Shown one piece after another: positions 32,042-43,619 of a DNA stretch of 62,500 bases. Location: the NCBI RefSeq assembly GCF_004117055.1, contig NZ_CP026363.1:265001-327500 (forward strand), written 5' to 3'. A program made the position numbers and the translations under genes. The notes beneath the pieces were generated by a model. It searched no databases. It saw only the letters and a list, made by a program, of their open reading frames with translations, and was not told where the DNA came from. Positions within the stretch are counted from its first letter, which is position 1; each line of letters begins with the position of its first letter. The DNA comes from Brevibacillus agri (lineage in GTDB: Bacteria > Bacillota > Bacilli > Brevibacillales > Brevibacillaceae).

Positions 32042-35000
32042 TTACTCGACAGAAACTGCTTCCTGCTCTGCTTTCAGAGCTTCCTGTTCTGCTTCGTAAT
32101 CAACCTGACTAGCTACTTTTACATTGCGATAACGGGACATACCGGTACCTGCCGGAACGAGTTTCCCGATAATCACGTTTTCTTTCAGGCCGAGCAGGCG
32201 ATCCACTTTTCCTTTGATCGCTGCATCGGTAAGAACGCGAGTCGTCTCCTGGAACGAAGCTGCCGACAGGAAGGAGTCGGTTTCCAGGGATGCTTTTGTA
32301 ATCCCCAAAAGAACCGGACGGCCTACTGCCGGGTTTTTGCCTTCGAGGAGAACTTTTGCGTTCGCTTGCTCAAACTCCGGAACTTCCACATAGGAGCCTG
32401 GCAGGAGGTCTGTGTCTCCGCTGTCGATGACGCGCAGCTTGCGGAGCATCTGACGGATCATAACCTCAACGTGCTTGTCGTTAATTTCTACACCCTGCAT
32501 GCGGTAAACTTTTTGTACCTCTTGCAAAATGTAGTTGGAAACGCCGCGCATGCCGCGAACTTTGAGCATTTCTTTCGGGTCTACGGAACCTTCCGTGAGC
32601 TCGTCACCGGCACTCAACTTGGTACCGACAGATACCTTGATGCGCGCACCGTACGGAGCTGCGTACACTTTGCTTTCCGCTTCGCCGCGAACTTCGATCT
32701 CACGACGGTCTTTGCCTTCACGAATGTCGACGACTTCCCCGTCGATTTCGGAAATAACGGCCTGACCTTTTGGATTGCGCGCTTCAAACAGCTCTTGAAT
32801 ACGCGGCAAACCTTGGGTAATGTCGTCTCCGGCAACCCCACCGGTATGGAAGGTACGCATGGTCAGCTGGGTACCAGGCTCACCAATGGACTGAGCGGCG
32901 ATAATACCGACCGCTTCTCCCACTTCCACCTCGGCTCCGGTTGCCAGGTTGCGTCCGTAGCACAGTTTGCAGACACCATGGCTGGTGCGGCAAGCGAGTA
33001 CGTTGCGGATGTAGACACTTGTGATGCCCACTTTTTCGATATACTCGGCAACTTCTTCAGTAATTTCCTCGTTGCGGCCGACGATGACTTCGTTTGTTTC
33101 CGGATGGCGCAATGTCTCAAAGCATGTACGTCCAACCAGACGGTCAGACAGCTTCTCGATTTCTTCCCGGCCATCCTTGATCGCTGTAACACGGATCCCT
33201 TTATCCGTACCGCAATCTTTTTCGCGGACGATCACGTCTTGAGCAACGTCTACGAGACGACGGGTCAAGTAACCCGAGTCCGCAGTACGCAGCGCCGTAT
33301 CGGCGAGACCTTTCCGCGCACCGTGCGTGGAGATAAAGTACTCCAATACGGTCAGACCTTCACGGAAGTTGGATTTGATCGGCAACTCGATGATTCGGCC
33401 GGACGGGTTCGCCATCAGACCGCGCATACCAGCGAGCTGTGTGATCTGGGACACGTTACCGCGGGCACCGGAGTTCGCCATCATGAAGATCGCATTGAAT
33501 TTGTCCATGGACTTCATGAGTACGTCGGTTACTTCGTCCTTGGCTTTGGACCAGATCGAGATGACACGGTCGTAACGCTCGTCTTCGGTAATCAGACCGC
33601 GACGGAACTGCGTCATGACGGTTGCAACCTTTTTATCCGCTTCTTCCAGAATGTCTTTCTTCTTCTCTGGTACGGCAATGTCCGCTACCGCGATGGTAAT
33701 ACCGGCTTTTGTCGAGTACGTGAAGCCCAGTTCCTTGATCTTGTCGAGGATCATGGACGTTTTCATCGTACCGAAGCGACGGAAGCACTCGGAAATGATC
33801 GTTCCCAAGAAGCCTTTTTTCACCGCGCCCGGATCAGGCAGGTTCTTGATGAACTCGGTAACGTTGACGCCTTTATCGAAAATAAAGTATTCGTCAGGAA
33901 CCATGTTTTGCAGGTTCGCTTTGGTTGGTACGTTGATGTACGGCAGCTCTGGCGGGAAGATTTCGTTGAAGATCACTTTCCCGACCGTTGTTACGATGAG
34001 CGCGTTCTGCTGGCGCTCGGTAAAGCTGGTTTTGTTCAGGCGCTTCGCTGGCAGAGCGATGCGCGTATGCAGGCTGATAAAGCCTTGCTGGTAAGCGGCA
34101 ATCGCATCGTGAGGATCGCGATAAATCGTACCCTCGCCTTTGTCGCCTTCACGTTCGAGCGTCAGGTAGTAAGAACCAAGCACCATGTCCTGGGATGGCG
34201 TTACTACTGGTTTACCGTCTTTCGGGTTCAAGATGTTTTGCGCTGCCAGCATGAGAATACGGGCTTCCGCCTGCGCCTCTGCAGACAGCGGAACGTGAAC
34301 CGCCATCTGGTCACCGTCGAAGTCCGCGTTGTACGCTGTACAAACGAGCGGATGCAGACGGATCGCGCGGCCTTCAACCAGTACCGGTTCGAAAGCCTGG
34401 ATACCCAGACGGTGCAAGGTGGGGGCACGGTTCAGAAGCACTGGATGCTCGCGAATGACGTCTTCAAGAACGTCCCATACTTCAGGCTGAACGCGCTCTA
34501 CCTTGCGCTTGGCGCTCTTGATGTTGTGAGCGAGTCCTTTGGACACCAGCTCTTTCATCACGAACGGTTTAAAAAGTTCCAGCGCCATTTCTTTTGGCAG
34601 ACCGCACTGGTACATCTTCAGGTTAGGACCTACAACGATAACGGAACGACCGGAGTAGTCAACACGCTTACCGAGCAGGTTTTGGCGGAAACGTCCTTGT
34701 TTCCCTTTCAGCATGTGGCTGAGAGACTTCAGCGGACGGTTACCTGGTCCAGTCACCGGACGACCGCGGCGGCCGTTGTCGATGAGCGCGTCTACCGCTT
34801 CCTGCAGCATCCGTTTTTCGTTTTGTACGATAATGTCAGGAGCACCCAGCTCAAGCAGGCGCTTCAGACGGTTATTCCGGTTGATTACGCGACGGTACAG
34901 ATCGTTCAGGTCGGAAGTGGCAAAACGTCCACCATCCAACTGAACCATCGGACGAAGCTCTGGCGGGATTACCGGCAAAACGTCCAGAACCATCCAATCC

Positions 35001-35668
35001 GGGTGGTTGCCGGAGTTGCGGAATGCCTCCAGCACTTCCAGGCGCTTGATCGCGCGGTTGCGACGTTGGCCTTGTGCTGTTTTCAGGTCTTCCTTCAGCA
35101 TTTCCACGTCTTTGTCCAGATCGATTTCCGCGAGCAGGCGCTTGATCGCCTCCGCCCCCATCATCGCTTGGAAAGAGTGGCCGTATTTCTCCCGATAGTT
35201 GCGGTACTCCTTTTCCGAGAGCAACTGCTTTTTATCGAGTGGTGTGTCACCTGGATCGGTTACTACATAAGAAGCGAAGTAGATAACTTCTTCCAGGGAA
35301 CGCGGGGACATGTCGAGCACCAAGCCCATGCGACTTGGAATCCCTTTGAAATACCAGATGTGAGAAACTGGGGCAGCCAGCTCAATATGCCCCATGCGCT
35401 CACGCCGTACTTTGGCGCGGGTCACTTCCACGCCGCAACGGTCGCACACTACACCTTTATAACGTACACGCTTGTACTTACCGCAATGGCACTCCCAGTC
35501 TTTGGTCGGTCCAAAGATGCGTTCGCAGAACAAGCCGTCTTTTTCCGGTTTCAGTGTGCGGTAGTTGATCGTCTCTGGCTTTTTCACTTCCCCGAAAGAC
35601 CACGAACGGATCTTATCGGGGGAAGCCAAGCCGATCTTCATATATTCGAAGTTGTTCACGTCTATCAC
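32042..35668 (-). CDS. rpoC: DNA-directed RNA polymerase subunit beta'
   Basis: 1208 residues from a GTG at 35668 with GGGAGGT 8 bases before. N-terminal zinc site in [20 protein letters not shown] (residues about 60-78), catalytic magnesium triad in [12 protein letters not shown], bridge-helix region [19 protein letters not shown], second zinc site around [14 protein letters not shown], and the conserved C-terminal [14 protein letters not shown]. The tail has repeated Glu/Ala residues ([17 protein letters not shown]). Directly follows rpoB. Confidence 0.99.
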   Translation of the reverse strand: MIDVNNFEYMKIGLASPDKIRSWSFGEVKKPETINYRTLKPEKDGLFCERIFGPTKDWECHCGKYKRVRYKGVVCDRCGVEVTRAKVRRERMGHIELAAPVSHIWYFKGIPSRMGLVLDMSPRSLEEVIYFASYVVTDPGDTPLDKKQLLSEKEYRNYREKYGHSFQAMMGAEAIKRLLAEIDLDKDVEMLKEDLKTAQGQRRNRAIKRLEVLEAFRNSGNHPDWMVLDVLPVIPPELRPMVQLDGGRFATSDLNDLYRRVINRNNRLKRLLELGAPDIIVQNEKRMLQEAVDALIDNGRRGRPVTGPGNRPLKSLSHMLKGKQGRFRQNLLGKRVDYSGRSVIVVGPNLKMYQCGLPKEMALELFKPFVMKELVSKGLAHNIKSAKRKVERVQPEVWDVLEDVIREHPVLLNRAPTLHRLGIQAFEPVLVEGRAIRLHPLVCTAYNADFDGDQMAVHVPLSAEAQAEARILMLAAQNILNPKDGKPVVTPSQDMVLGSYYLTLEREGDKGEGTIYRDPHDAIAAYQQGFISLHTRIALPAKRLNKTSFTERQQNALIVTTVGKVIFNEIFPPELPYINVPTKANLQNMVPDEYFIFDKGVNVTEFIKNLPDPGAVKKGFLGTIISECFRRFGTMKTSMILDKIKELGFTYSTKAGITIAVADIAVPEKKKDILEEADKKVATVMTQFRRGLITEDERYDRVISIWSKAKDEVTDVLMKSMDKFNAIFMMANSGARGNVSQITQLAGMRGLMANPSGRIIELPIKSNFREGLTVLEYFISTHGARKGLADTALRTADSGYLTRRLVDVAQDVIVREKDCGTDKGIRVTAIKDGREEIEKLSDRLVGRTCFETLRHPETNEVIVGRNEEITEEVAEYIEKVGITSVYIRNVLACRTSHGVCKLCYGRNLATGAEVEVGEAVGIIAAQSIGEPGTQLTMRTFHTGGVAGDDITQGLPRIQELFEARNPKGQAVISEIDGEVVDIREGKDRREIEVRGEAESKVYAAPYGARIKVSVGTKLSAGDELTEGSVDPKEMLKVRGMRGVSNYILQEVQKVYRMQGVEINDKHVEVMIRQMLRKLRVIDSGDTDLLPGSYVEVPEFEQANAKVLLEGKNPAVGRPVLLGITKASLETDSFLSAASFQETTRVLTDAAIKGKVDRLLGLKENVIIGKLVPAGTGMSRYRNVKVASQVDYEAEQEALKAEQEAVSVE

Positions 35669-35697
35669 AGGGCGTTACCTCCCTTTGTACCGGAATC

Positions 35698-38600
35698 TTA
35701 CTCGTCGTTCAAGCTTCCACCTTCGAGAACGAGGTTCAGTTTTTCACCGTTGCCTTCATCCTCGTCTTCCATTTCCCGCATTTCAATCTCCTGCTCGTCA
35801 CCGGACAGGATCTTCACGTCCATACCCAAGCTTTGCAGTTCCTTGATAAGAACCTTGAACGATTCAGGAACACCTGGCTCTGGTACGTTTTCACCTTTGA
35901 CAATCGCTTCGTACGTCTTCACGCGGCCCACGACGTCATCCGACTTGACGGTGAGAATTTCCTGCAAGGTGTAGGCTGCACCGTAAGCTTCCAATGCCCA
36001 AACCTCCATCTCCCCGAAACGCTGTCCGCCGAATTGGGCTTTACCACCCAACGGCTGCTGGGTAACGAGAGAGTATGGACCAGTAGAACGAGCGTGGATT
36101 TTGTCATCCACCAAGTGAGCCAGTTTCAGCATGTATACGCATCCGACCGTTACCCGACGATCGAACGGTTCACCTGTACGTCCATCGTACAAGATGGTTT
36201 TTCCATCGCGGTCGAGGCCAGCCTCTTCCAGCGTCTCGAATACTTCCGCCTGACGGGCACCGTCGAATACAGGTGTCGCCACGTGGATGCCGAGAAGCTT
36301 CGCCGCCATACCCAGGTGCGTCTCCAATACCTGACCGATGTTCATACGCGAAGGTACGCCCAGCGGGTTCAGGACGATTTCAACCGGAGAGCCGTCTGGG
36401 AGGAATGGCATATCCTCTTCTGGCATGATCCGCGCGATAACCCCTTTGTTACCATGTCGTCCGGCCATTTTGTCACCCACGGAAATTTTCCGTTTTTGGG
36501 CGATATAGACACGTACCAGTTGGTTTACGCCTGGAGGCAGCTCGTCGCCGTTCTCACGCGTAAATACTTTTACGTCTACAACAATACCGGAACCACCGTG
36601 CGGCACGCGCAGGGATGTATCGCGAACTTCACGAGCTTTTTCCCCGAAGATAGCGTGCAGGAGGCGTTCTTCCGCAGTCAGCTCGGTAACCCCTTTAGGC
36701 GTTACTTTACCAACGAGGATATCGCCGTCCTGGATCTCCGCACCGACGCGGATAATACCGCGCTCATCCAGGTTTTTCAGAGCGTCTTCCCCGACGTTTG
36801 GAATATCGCGGGTGATTTCCTCTGGACCCAGTTTGGTGTCGCGAGCTTCGGACTCGTATTCTTCAATATGGATCGACGTGTAAACGTCATCCTTCACAAG
36901 CTTCTCGCTAAGGAGAATCGCATCCTCGTAGTTGTAACCTTCCCACGTCATAAACGCGACGATTACGTTACGTCCCAGTGCCAATTCACCTTTTTCGGTG
37001 GATGGACCGTCACCAATGATATCGCCTTTTTCAATCCAGTCTCCGCGTCTTACGATCGGGCGCTGGTTGATGCAAGTACCTTGGTTGGAACGGATGAACT
37101 TGTGCAATTTGTATTTGTCGATGTCTCCGGCTACTTTCTTGCCGTCGATTTCTTTGTAGCGGCGAACCCAGATTTCGCGAGCCGTTACGCGCTCAACCTG
37201 GCCCGGATGCTTCGCGACGATCGCCACACCGGAGTCTTGCGCTGCTTTGTGTTCCATACCAGTACCGACGAACGGCGCTTGTGGAATCAAAAGCGGAACG
37301 GCCTGCCGCTGCATGTTGGAACCCATCAGCGCGCGGTTCGCGTCATCGTTCTCCAGGAACGGAATGAGCGCGGTCGCCACGGATACAACCTGCTTCGGCG
37401 ATACGTCCATGAAGTCTACCTTGTCGCGCGGCACGCTCAGGATCTCGCCTTTACGACGGCAGATAACCATGTCGTTGACAAAGCGGCCATCCTCATCGAG
37501 AGGCTGGTTCGCCTGCGCCACGTTGAACACGTCTTCTTCATCCGCAGTCAGATAAACGATGTCGTTCAGAACAAAGCCTGTTTCCGGGTCTACCTTGCGG
37601 CGCGGTGTCTCGATAAAGCCGTAGTCGTTGATGCGCGCAAAGGACGACAGCGAGTTAATCAACCCGATATTCGGACCCTCCGGCGTCTCAATTGGACACA
37701 TACGGCCATAGTGAGAGTGGTGAACGTCGCGCACTTCGAAGCCTGCGCGCTCACGCGTCAAACCACCCGGTCCGAGAGCGGACAGACGGCGTTTGTGCGT
37801 CAGTTCGGCCAACGGGTTCGTTTGATCCATGAACTGGGAAAGCTGCGAGCTTCCGAAGAACTCCTTCAGCGATGCGATCACTGGACGGATGTTAATCAGA
37901 GCCTGCGGCGTAATCTGGTTCTGATCCTGGATGGACATGCGCTCGCGCACCACGCGCTCCATACGGGACAAACCGATACGGAACTGGTTTTGCAAAAGCT
38001 CACCCACGGAACGCAGACGACGGTTGCCCAAGTGGTCAATATCGTCCGTGGAACCGACACCGTGCAGCAGGTTCATGAAGTAGTTGATCGCCGCTACGAT
38101 GTCCGCCGGCGTAATATGCTTGACAGATTTATCTACGTTCCCGTTTCCGATCACCTTGATGATCTTGCCATCTTCAATCGGAGAGAAAATATTGATGGAT
38201 TGCAGACGAATCGTATCCTCTTCCAAAACGCCGCCATGCGTGCGAACGTCCAGATAGCCGACGTTGCCTTCAAGCGCTGGCAGGATGCGATCCAGTAGAC
38301 GACGGTCAATCATTTGACCCGCTTCGGCGAAAATTTCACCTGTGGTGGTATCGACCAATGTCTCAGCCAGGCGCTGGTTGTACAGACGGTTTTTCAGATG
38401 AAGCTTTTTGTTCATTTTGTAACGACCTACAGATGCCAGGTCATAGCGCTTTGGATCGAAGAAGCGAGAGATCAAGAGGCTCTTCGCGTTTTCGACTGTT
38501 GGCGGCTCGCCCGGACGCAGACGCTCGTAAATTTCGATGAGCGCTTTTTCCGTAGAGTCGGTGTTGTCTTTTTCCAGCGTGTTCTTGATGTACTCATCTT

Positions 38601-39237
38601 CACCCAGCAAGTTGAGAATCTCAATGTCGGAACCAAAGCCGAGTGCACGCAAAAGAACCGTTACCGGGATTTTTCGCGTACGGTCGATGCGGACATAAAT
38701 TACGTCTTTCGCATCGGTCTCCAGCTCCAGCCACGCACCCCGGTTCGGGATTACCGTAGCTGTAAACGTCTGCTTGCCGTTTTTGTCCACTTTGGTGTTG
38801 TAATATACACTGGGGGAACGAACAAGCTGGCTGACGATTACGCGCTCAGCACCATTAATAATGAAGGTTCCCGTTTCGGTCATGAGCGGGAAATCCCCCA
38901 TGAAGACTTCTTGTTCCTTCACTTCTCCCGTCTCTTTGTTCAACAAACGTACCTTCACACGCAGAGGCGCCGCATAGGTGACGTCACGTTCTTTCGACTC
39001 GTCAACATCGTACTTCGGCTCTCCCAAACTGTAGTCGATAAACTCCAGCACGAGATTGCCAGTGAAGTCCTGGATTGGCGAAATGTCTTGGAACATCTCA
39101 CGGAGCCCCTCATCAAGGAACCATTGGTAGGACTTTTGCTGAATCTCGATGAGATTTGGAAGGCCCAGCACTTCGTTAATACGTGAATACGTACGACGCT
39201 GGCGGTGTCGGCCACTTTGAATCACTTTACCTGCCAA
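35698..39237 (-). CDS. rpoB: DNA-directed RNA polymerase subunit beta
   Basis: 1179 residues if translation begins at TTG 39237, 6 bases after GAGGGGTG; a GTG three codons earlier is inside that site. Conserved regions run in order from [20 protein letters not shown] to the C-terminal [19 protein letters not shown]. The rifampicin pocket [20 protein letters not shown] followed by [12 protein letters not shown] is wild type. The gene is preceded by its own promoter-like site and a terminator-like hairpin, and leads rpoBC. Confidence 0.98.
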   Translation of the reverse strand: MAGKVIQSGRHRQRRTYSRINEVLGLPNLIEIQQKSYQWFLDEGLREMFQDISPIQDFTGNLVLEFIDYSLGEPKYDVDESKERDVTYAAPLRVKVRLLNKETGEVKEQEVFMGDFPLMTETGTFIINGAERVIVSQLVRSPSVYYNTKVDKNGKQTFTATVIPNRGAWLELETDAKDVIYVRIDRTRKIPVTVLLRALGFGSDIEILNLLGEDEYIKNTLEKDNTDSTEKALIEIYERLRPGEPPTVENAKSLLISRFFDPKRYDLASVGRYKMNKKLHLKNRLYNQRLAETLVDTTTGEIFAEAGQMIDRRLLDRILPALEGNVGYLDVRTHGGVLEEDTIRLQSINIFSPIEDGKIIKVIGNGNVDKSVKHITPADIVAAINYFMNLLHGVGSTDDIDHLGNRRLRSVGELLQNQFRIGLSRMERVVRERMSIQDQNQITPQALINIRPVIASLKEFFGSSQLSQFMDQTNPLAELTHKRRLSALGPGGLTRERAGFEVRDVHHSHYGRMCPIETPEGPNIGLINSLSSFARINDYGFIETPRRKVDPETGFVLNDIVYLTADEEDVFNVAQANQPLDEDGRFVNDMVICRRKGEILSVPRDKVDFMDVSPKQVVSVATALIPFLENDDANRALMGSNMQRQAVPLLIPQAPFVGTGMEHKAAQDSGVAIVAKHPGQVERVTAREIWVRRYKEIDGKKVAGDIDKYKLHKFIRSNQGTCINQRPIVRRGDWIEKGDIIGDGPSTEKGELALGRNVIVAFMTWEGYNYEDAILLSEKLVKDDVYTSIHIEEYESEARDTKLGPEEITRDIPNVGEDALKNLDERGIIRVGAEIQDGDILVGKVTPKGVTELTAEERLLHAIFGEKAREVRDTSLRVPHGGSGIVVDVKVFTRENGDELPPGVNQLVRVYIAQKRKISVGDKMAGRHGNKGVIARIMPEEDMPFLPDGSPVEIVLNPLGVPSRMNIGQVLETHLGMAAKLLGIHVATPVFDGARQAEVFETLEEAGLDRDGKTILYDGRTGEPFDRRVTVGCVYMLKLAHLVDDKIHARSTGPYSLVTQQPLGGKAQFGGQRFGEMEVWALEAYGAAYTLQEILTVKSDDVVGRVKTYEAIVKGENVPEPGVPESFKVLIKELQSLGMDVKILSGDEQEIEMREMEDEDEGNGEKLNLVLEGGSLNDE

Positions 39238-39325
39238 CTTATTCACCCCTCAGGTTGTGTTTTCACACATAGAAACTTGGCATTCGGCAATCTTGCAATC
39301 GCGAGCGAACACCTTAAAATAAAAA

Positions 39326-39358
39326 TGGGTTAAAGCAGCATCAACCATTTTTAACCCA
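39326..39358 (-). terminator. Terminator-like hairpin in the rpoB leader
   Basis: Minus strand TGGGTTAAA / TTTAACCCA, 9-bp perfect stem with a 15-base loop, followed by TTTTTATTTTAAGG. It lies between the candidate rpoB promoter and the rpoB start, so it could attenuate rpoBC. Confidence 0.7.
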
Positions 39359-39487
39359 GAGAAAATCTATTTTAAAAGAATTCCCATGTTTTTACACAAA
39401 CATTCCTCTTTCAGGAAAAAAGTAGAAACGCTTGACAGACAGGGAATTGCTGAAAAATAGACATTTATCCCATATTGACATTTTATA

Positions 39488-39516
39488 ATGCTACCACAAT
39501 CAAATATTCACGTCAA
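39488..39516 (-). promoter_or_regulatory. Candidate rpoB promoter
   Basis: Minus strand TTGACG, 17 bases, TAGCAT, with an upstream TGG that fits an extended -10. Located between the methyltransferase stop and rpoB; start of a leader of about 240 bases. Confidence 0.6.
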
Positions 39517-39544
39517 GAAAACTTTTCTAAGGATTGTCGCTTGA

Positions 39545-40141
39545 CTATTTGATTGCCCGAAAGATGGAGTATCCCTTTTCCCGATCCACTTCAATCACTT
39601 CACGGTACGTCTCTTGCAGCTTCTTCAGAGCAGACGGAGCGCCTTGCTTTTTCTGAATCACTACCCACATCTCTCCATCTTCCACGAGCAGCGCATGTCC
39701 TTCAGTAAAAATGCGATGCACAATTTCCTTGCCCGCCCGAATCGGCGGATTGGTCAAAATGACGTCGTACTGCTCGCCTTGCACGGCGCTGTAAACGTCA
39801 CTGACCCGCACCTCAACATTTTTGATCCCGTTTCTTTCGGCATTCCGACGAGCCAGGTCAACCGCACGCTCATTCACGTCGATCATCGTCACCCGCCCCT
39901 GATCCGCAAGCGTGGCAGCCGTCAAGCCGATCGGCCCGTAGCCACAGCCCACATCCAGCACACGCGCATGACTGCCGATCTCCATGTTTTCGATGAGCAA
40001 TACACTTCCAAAGTCAATCCGGTCCCGGGAAAAAACGCCTGCGTCCGTGATGAAGCGCAGCTCCTTCCCGCGCAGCACAAACGAAAACTGCTGCTCGTCA
40101 TGCGCTGCCCCCGGCCGATTGGTGTAATAGTGATCTGCCAC
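39545..40141 (-). CDS. Class I methyltransferase, RsmC-like (YbxB)
   Basis: 198 residues from GTG 40141 with AAGGGTG 9 bases upstream; an ATG 7 codons earlier lacks a site. Rossmann SAM-binding motif RVLDVGCGYGPIGL at about residue 60, acidic MIDVNERA, and the catalytic NPPIRAGKEI loop typical of N2-guanine rRNA methyltransferases (RsmC/RlmG group). B. subtilis has ybxB at the same site between rplL and rpoB. The exact target is not established from sequence. Confidence 0.88.
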   Translation of the reverse strand: MADHYYTNRPGAAHDEQQFSFVLRGKELRFITDAGVFSRDRIDFGSVLLIENMEIGSHARVLDVGCGYGPIGLTAATLADQGRVTMIDVNERAVDLARRNAERNGIKNVEVRVSDVYSAVQGEQYDVILTNPPIRAGKEIVHRIFTEGHALLVEDGEMWVVIQKKQGAPSALKKLQETYREVIEVDREKGYSIFRAIK

Positions 40142-40191
40142 GTGTGATTCACCCTTCCTCATCGATTGGAAAACACTCGCCGTCCCCTTAC

Positions 40192-40220
40192 AGAAAAACC
40201 CCCTGCCGCAGGCAAGGGGA
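40192..40220 (-). terminator. Terminator after rplL
   Basis: Minus strand CCCCTTGCC / GGCAGGGGG (one G-T pair) with a 3-base loop, followed by TTTTTCTG. It lies 20 bases past the rplL stop and would end or reduce transcription of the rplJL unit before the methyltransferase. Confidence 0.85.
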
Positions 40221-40239
40221 ATTTCTAAAGAAAGCTAAC

Positions 40240-40602
40240 TTACTTCACTTCTACTTGTGCGCCAGCTTCTTCGAGTTTTGCTTTGAGAGATTCTGCTTCT
40301 TCTTTGGAAACGCCCTCTTTGAGTGTTTTTGGAGCGTTGTCTACCAGGTCTTTCGCTTCTTTCAGACCCAGACCAGTCAGTTCGCGAACAACTTTGATTA
40401 CGTTGATTTTGGAAGCGCCGCCGCTTACCAGGGTTACAGTGAATTCAGTTTGCTCAGCAGCAGCTTCAGCAGCGCCACCAGCAACTACAGCTACAGGAGC
40501 AGCAGCAGTTACGCCGAATTCTTCTTCGATTGCTTTTACCAGGTCGTTCAGTTCGAGAACGGACATGCCTTTAATGGCTTCCAAGATTTGCTCTTTAGAC
40601 AT
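40240..40602 (-). CDS. rplL: 50S ribosomal protein L7/L12
   Basis: 120 residues from [20 protein letters not shown] behind GGAGGATTTCAAA; the N-terminal dimerisation domain is followed by an Ala/Val-rich hinge ([19 protein letters not shown]) and the C-terminal factor-binding domain with [20 protein letters not shown]. Forms the flexible stalk with L10. Confidence 0.98.
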   Translation of the reverse strand: MSKEQILEAIKGMSVLELNDLVKAIEEEFGVTAAAPVAVVAGGAAEAAAEQTEFTVTLVSGGASKINVIKVVRELTGLGLKEAKDLVDNAPKTLKEGVSKEEAESLKAKLEEAGAQVEVK

Positions 40603-40658
40603 TTTGAAATCCTCCATTCATGGAATAGTATTTGTGTAAGCTTTACCCGATCAGACGA

Positions 40659-41174
40659 TTACGCGCCTTGACCTTCTTTTTGCTCGGCCACTGCTTTGAT
40701 TGCCAACGCAACGTTGCGCATTGGAGCTTGCAGGACGGAGAGAAGCATGGACAAGAGACCTTCGCGGGAAGGAAGAGTTGCCAGTGCTTTGATTTGCTCT
40801 GCACCAACTACTTTGCCTTCGATCACGCCACCCTTGATTTCCAGCTTTTCGTTTTTCTTCGCAAATTCCGCGATGATTTTTGCTGGAGCGACAACATCGT
40901 CTTTGGAGAACGCCAGAGCGTTCGGGCCAGTCAGATATTGATCCAGTTCAGTCAGGTTTTCCTTCTCGGTAGCCAGACGAGTCAGGGAGTTTTTCAACAC
41001 CTGGAACTCAACACCAGCTTCACGCAGTTGTTTGCGGAGCTCGGTAACTTGGGCTACAGTCAGACCGCGGTAGTCAGCCACCACTGTGGTTTGGCTCTCG
41101 CGGAGCTTGGTTGCGATTTCGTTGATCGCTTGTACCTTTTCTTCACGAATAACGGTTGGACGAATTTCTGCCAT
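40659..41174 (-). CDS. rplJ: 50S ribosomal protein L10
   Basis: 171 residues: [20 protein letters not shown] start, [20 protein letters not shown], and a C-terminal helix that binds L7/L12 dimers. Preceded by an L10-leader RNA and attenuator, matching known autoregulation by the L10-L12 complex. Confidence 0.98.
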   Translation of the reverse strand: MAEIRPTVIREEKVQAINEIATKLRESQTTVVADYRGLTVAQVTELRKQLREAGVEFQVLKNSLTRLATEKENLTELDQYLTGPNALAFSKDDVVAPAKIIAEFAKKNEKLEIKGGVIEGKVVGAEQIKALATLPSREGLLSMLLSVLQAPMRNVALAIKAVAEQKEGQGA

Positions 41175-41200
41175 TGTTTACACCTCCCGTGCTCTAATCC

Positions 41201-41364
41201 TGGAAAAAGAAGAATGCCCTCGCAGACATCACGAGGGCATAATGCTCTATCGTCAAAGGAAATCCACATTTCCTCATTCGTACATTACACGCCTCGGAGG
41301 GATATTAAGCGTTACTCTTGCAAGCACCGCACCTTCTGTCTACGGCATATTCTTTTCGTCAACA
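41201..41364 (-). ncRNA. L10 ribosomal leader with attenuator hairpin
   Basis: Minus strand shows the signature elements GCCGTAGACAGAAGGTGC and TTAATATCCCTCCGAGG, the conserved core of the L10 leader of Firmicutes, followed by a 9-bp hairpin ATGCCCTCG / CGAGGGCAT (41214-41240) and CTTCTTTTT. Binding of the L10-L12 complex is known to control rplJL through this leader; here the final hairpin looks like a transcription attenuator. Confidence 0.88.
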
Positions 41365-41370
41365 GGAACT

Positions 41371-41399
41371 ATCTTAACAACTCCCCAAAAGGAAGTCAA
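41371..41399 (-). promoter_or_regulatory. Candidate rplJL promoter
   Basis: Minus strand TTGACT, 17 bases, TAAGAT, overlapping the 3' edge of the intergenic region after rplA. The start would coincide with the beginning of the L10 leader. Confidence 0.6.
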
Positions 41400-41405
41400 G
41401 CGTCA

Positions 41406-42089
41406 TTATTTTACAGCTACGCGTACACCAGGACCCATTGTAGAGCTCAGGGTTACATTTTTCATGTAAACACCTTTTGCTGCAGCCGGTTTCGCACGGT
41501 TCAGCGCTTCTGTCAGAGCAGCCAGGTTTTCAGCCAGCTTGTCAGCGTCGAAAGACACTTTTCCGATCGGAGCGTGGATGTTACCTGCCTTGTCTACGCG
41601 GTACTCGATTTTACCGGCTTTGATTTCGTTAACCGCTTTGGTTACGTCGAAAGTAACTGTACCGGTTTTAGGGTTTGGCATCAGGCCTTTTGGACCGAGT
41701 ACACGACCCAATTTCCCTACTTCACCCATCATGTCAGGAGTAGCTACTACGACGTCAAAGTCGAACCAGCCACCTTGGATTTTCGCGATCATGTCTGCAT
41801 CGCCTACGAAGTCAGCGCCAGCAGCTTCTGCTTCTTTTGCTTTTTCGCCTTTTGCAAATACAAGAACGCGTTGTACTTTACCAGTACCGTGTGGCAATAC
41901 TACAGCACCACGGATTTGTTGGTCAGCACGTTTCGGGTCTACACCCAAACGGAATGCTGCTTCAACTGTTTCGTCGAATTTAGCAGTAGCTGCTTTTTTA
42001 ACCAGCTCAATGCCTTCGACTACTTCGTACACTTTGTTTTTATCAACGAGCTTTACGGCCTCTTGATACTTCTTACCTTTTTTAGCCAT
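41406..42089 (-). CDS. rplA: 50S ribosomal protein L1
   Basis: 227 residues from [19 protein letters not shown] at 42089; the 21 open codons before it lack a site, while AAGGGAG sits before this [21 protein letters not shown] is the family signature. Forms the L1 stalk and, in many bacteria, represses rplKA translation. Confidence 0.98.
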   Translation of the reverse strand: MAKKGKKYQEAVKLVDKNKVYEVVEGIELVKKAATAKFDETVEAAFRLGVDPKRADQQIRGAVVLPHGTGKVQRVLVFAKGEKAKEAEAAGADFVGDADMIAKIQGGWFDFDVVVATPDMMGEVGKLGRVLGPKGLMPNPKTGTVTFDVTKAVNEIKAGKIEYRVDKAGNIHAPIGKVSFDADKLAENLAALTEALNRAKPAAAKGVYMKNVTLSSTMGPGVRVAVK

Positions 42090-42141
42090 GAATAAAAATC
42101 TCCCTTCAATGTGGTCGTAGCGGTTAATCCTCCCACAGACA

Positions 42142-42166
42142 GGGGGGCACAATGTCTGTGCCCCCT
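42142..42166 (-). other. Stem-loop between rplK and rplA
   Basis: GGGGGCACA / TGTGCCCCC with loop GACAT on the minus strand, 9-10 bp, no T-run after it. Could be a processing or translation control element for rplA. Confidence 0.45.
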
Positions 42167-42180
42167 TGCACTCAAGACAA

Positions 42181-42606
42181 TTAGTCTTCGATTACGATAC
42201 CCATGGAACGAGCAGTACCTTCCACCATGCGCATAGCCGCTTCCACGGATGCAGCATTCAGGTCAGGACGCTTCAGTTCAGCGATTTCGCGAACTTTATC
42301 ACGTTTCAGCGTAGCAACCTTTGTTTTGTTTGGTACGCCGGAACCGGACTCGATACCAGCAGCTTTCTTCAACAGAACAGCAGCCGGAGGAGTTTTTGTG
42401 ATAAAGGTGAAAGAGCGGTCTTCGAACACGGTGATTTCCACCGGGATAATCATACCAACTTCGCTCTCTGTACGAGCATTGAATTCTTTACAGAACCCCA
42501 TGATGTTTACACCAGCTTGACCGAGAGCCGGACCTACTGGAGGTGCAGGATTCGCTTTACCTGCTGGGATTTGTAATTTAATTACGCGGATAACCTTCTT
42601 AGCCAC
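42181..42606 (-). CDS. rplK: 50S ribosomal protein L11
   Basis: 141 residues from GTG 42606 just after GGAGGTGTCTTAC; the in-frame GTG three codons upstream is inside the site. [20 protein letters not shown] and [13 protein letters not shown] are conserved. Binds the GTPase-associated centre and is needed for stringent factor activation. Confidence 0.98.
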   Translation of the reverse strand: MAKKVIRVIKLQIPAGKANPAPPVGPALGQAGVNIMGFCKEFNARTESEVGMIIPVEITVFEDRSFTFITKTPPAAVLLKKAAGIESGSGVPNKTKVATLKRDKVREIAELKRPDLNAASVEAAMRMVEGTARSMGIVIED

Positions 42607-42752
42607 GTAAGACACCTCCTTACTTCACATGTGGTTATTACGGGGGAATGCCCCCTCCCACCGTTTTATGAAAGTCTCGCAAAAGACTTTCGATCTATAG
42701 TGAGAGTGCAAGAAACCCCAGATATTGTTGTGGGATTGTTAAAACAAAATGA

Positions 42753-42781
42753 AATGTACCACATAGCGCGATACTTTTCAA
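42753..42781 (-). promoter_or_regulatory. Candidate rplKA promoter
   Basis: Minus strand TTGAAA, 17 bases, TACATT, immediately after the nusG stop. The leader of about 140 bases contains GAAAGTC/GACTTTC and GGGGG/CCCCC hairpins just before rplK. Confidence 0.5.
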
Positions 42782-42789
42782 GTTGAATC

Positions 42790-43326
42790 CTAATCCAATT
42801 TTTGAACTTGTGTAAAGTCTAGCTCTACCGGTGTTTCGCGACCGAAGATGTCCACCAATACGCGAACCTTCTGTCTGTCGGGGTGAATCTCGATAATCTC
42901 CCCGGTGCGATTAGAAAACGGACCATCTGTGACGCGCACCATATCGCGGAGAGCAAAATCGACTCTGATCTTGGGAATTTCGATCCCCATTTGCTTGAGA
43001 ATCGTATCGGCCTCTTCAGGACGCAGCGCTGTCGGCTTGGAGCCAGCGCCCGTGGATCCGACAAAGCCGGTAACCCCAGGAGTGTTGCGCACGACATACC
43101 AAGAGTCGTCCGTCATCACCATTTCAACAAGGACGTATCCAGGAAACACTTTTTTCGTGACGGTGCGCTTTTTGCCATCCTTGGTCTCCACTTCTTCTTC
43201 AGTGGGAACGAGAACGCGAAAGATCTTGTCTTCCATGCCCATCGACTCGACGCGCTTCTCTAGGTTCGTCTTTACCTTGTTTTCGTAACCTGAGTACGTA
43301 TGAACGACATACCATGCTTTTTCCAT
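42790..43326 (-). CDS. nusG: Transcription termination/antitermination factor NusG
   Basis: 178 residues from MEKAWYVVHTYSGYENKVKT. The NGN domain (to about residue 115) has KVFPGYVLVEMVMTDDSWYV and NTPGVTGFVGSTG; the C-terminal KOW domain starts at RDMVRVTDGPFSNRTGEI. Follows secE as in most bacteria. Confidence 0.98.
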   Translation of the reverse strand: MEKAWYVVHTYSGYENKVKTNLEKRVESMGMEDKIFRVLVPTEEEVETKDGKKRTVTKKVFPGYVLVEMVMTDDSWYVVRNTPGVTGFVGSTGAGSKPTALRPEEADTILKQMGIEIPKIRVDFALRDMVRVTDGPFSNRTGEIIEIHPDRQKVRVLVDIFGRETPVELDFTQVQKLD

Positions 43327-43371
43327 ATCCACCAGGACGTTAACCGTCCGTCCCTCCTAAGACTTGCAAAA

Positions 43372-43587
43372 TTACGTTCCTAGAATCAAATCGATCAAGC
43401 GCGAGATTCCCAAATCAACGACGAAGAAGAATATTGCCAGAAGCACAACCGTAACGAGAACGACGATCGTATAGGTCGTCAATTCTTTACGATTCGGCCA
43501 ACGGACTTTCTTTAGTTCGGACATTACGTCGCCAAAGAAATCACCGGTGCGGCGAAAACTGGCTCCGATTCGTGCTAAAAAACCCAC
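43372..43587 (-). CDS. secE: Protein translocase subunit SecE
   Basis: 71 residues if the start is GTG 43587, which has AGGGGGTG 5 bases upstream. An ATG at 43620 overlaps the rpmG stop (TAATG) and would add 11 residues ([11 protein letters not shown]) but has no clear site, so coupled initiation there is also possible. Amphipathic helix with VMSELKKVRWPNRKELTTYT, then one membrane segment IVVLVTVVLLAIFFFVVDLG. Clamps SecY in the translocon. Confidence 0.93.
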   Translation of the reverse strand: MGFLARIGASFRRTGDFFGDVMSELKKVRWPNRKELTTYTIVVLVTVVLLAIFFFVVDLGISRLIDLILGT

Positions 43588-43619
43588 TTTGCCACCCCCT
43601 GACTTCGTCGCATCAACCA

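Noticed and set aside
32366..35974. 1202-codon plus-strand ORF opposite rpoC and rpoB
   Set aside because: It is antisense to two unmistakable polymerase genes, has no recognisable domain and arises from the strong codon bias of the real strand. The same holds for 35833-38298.
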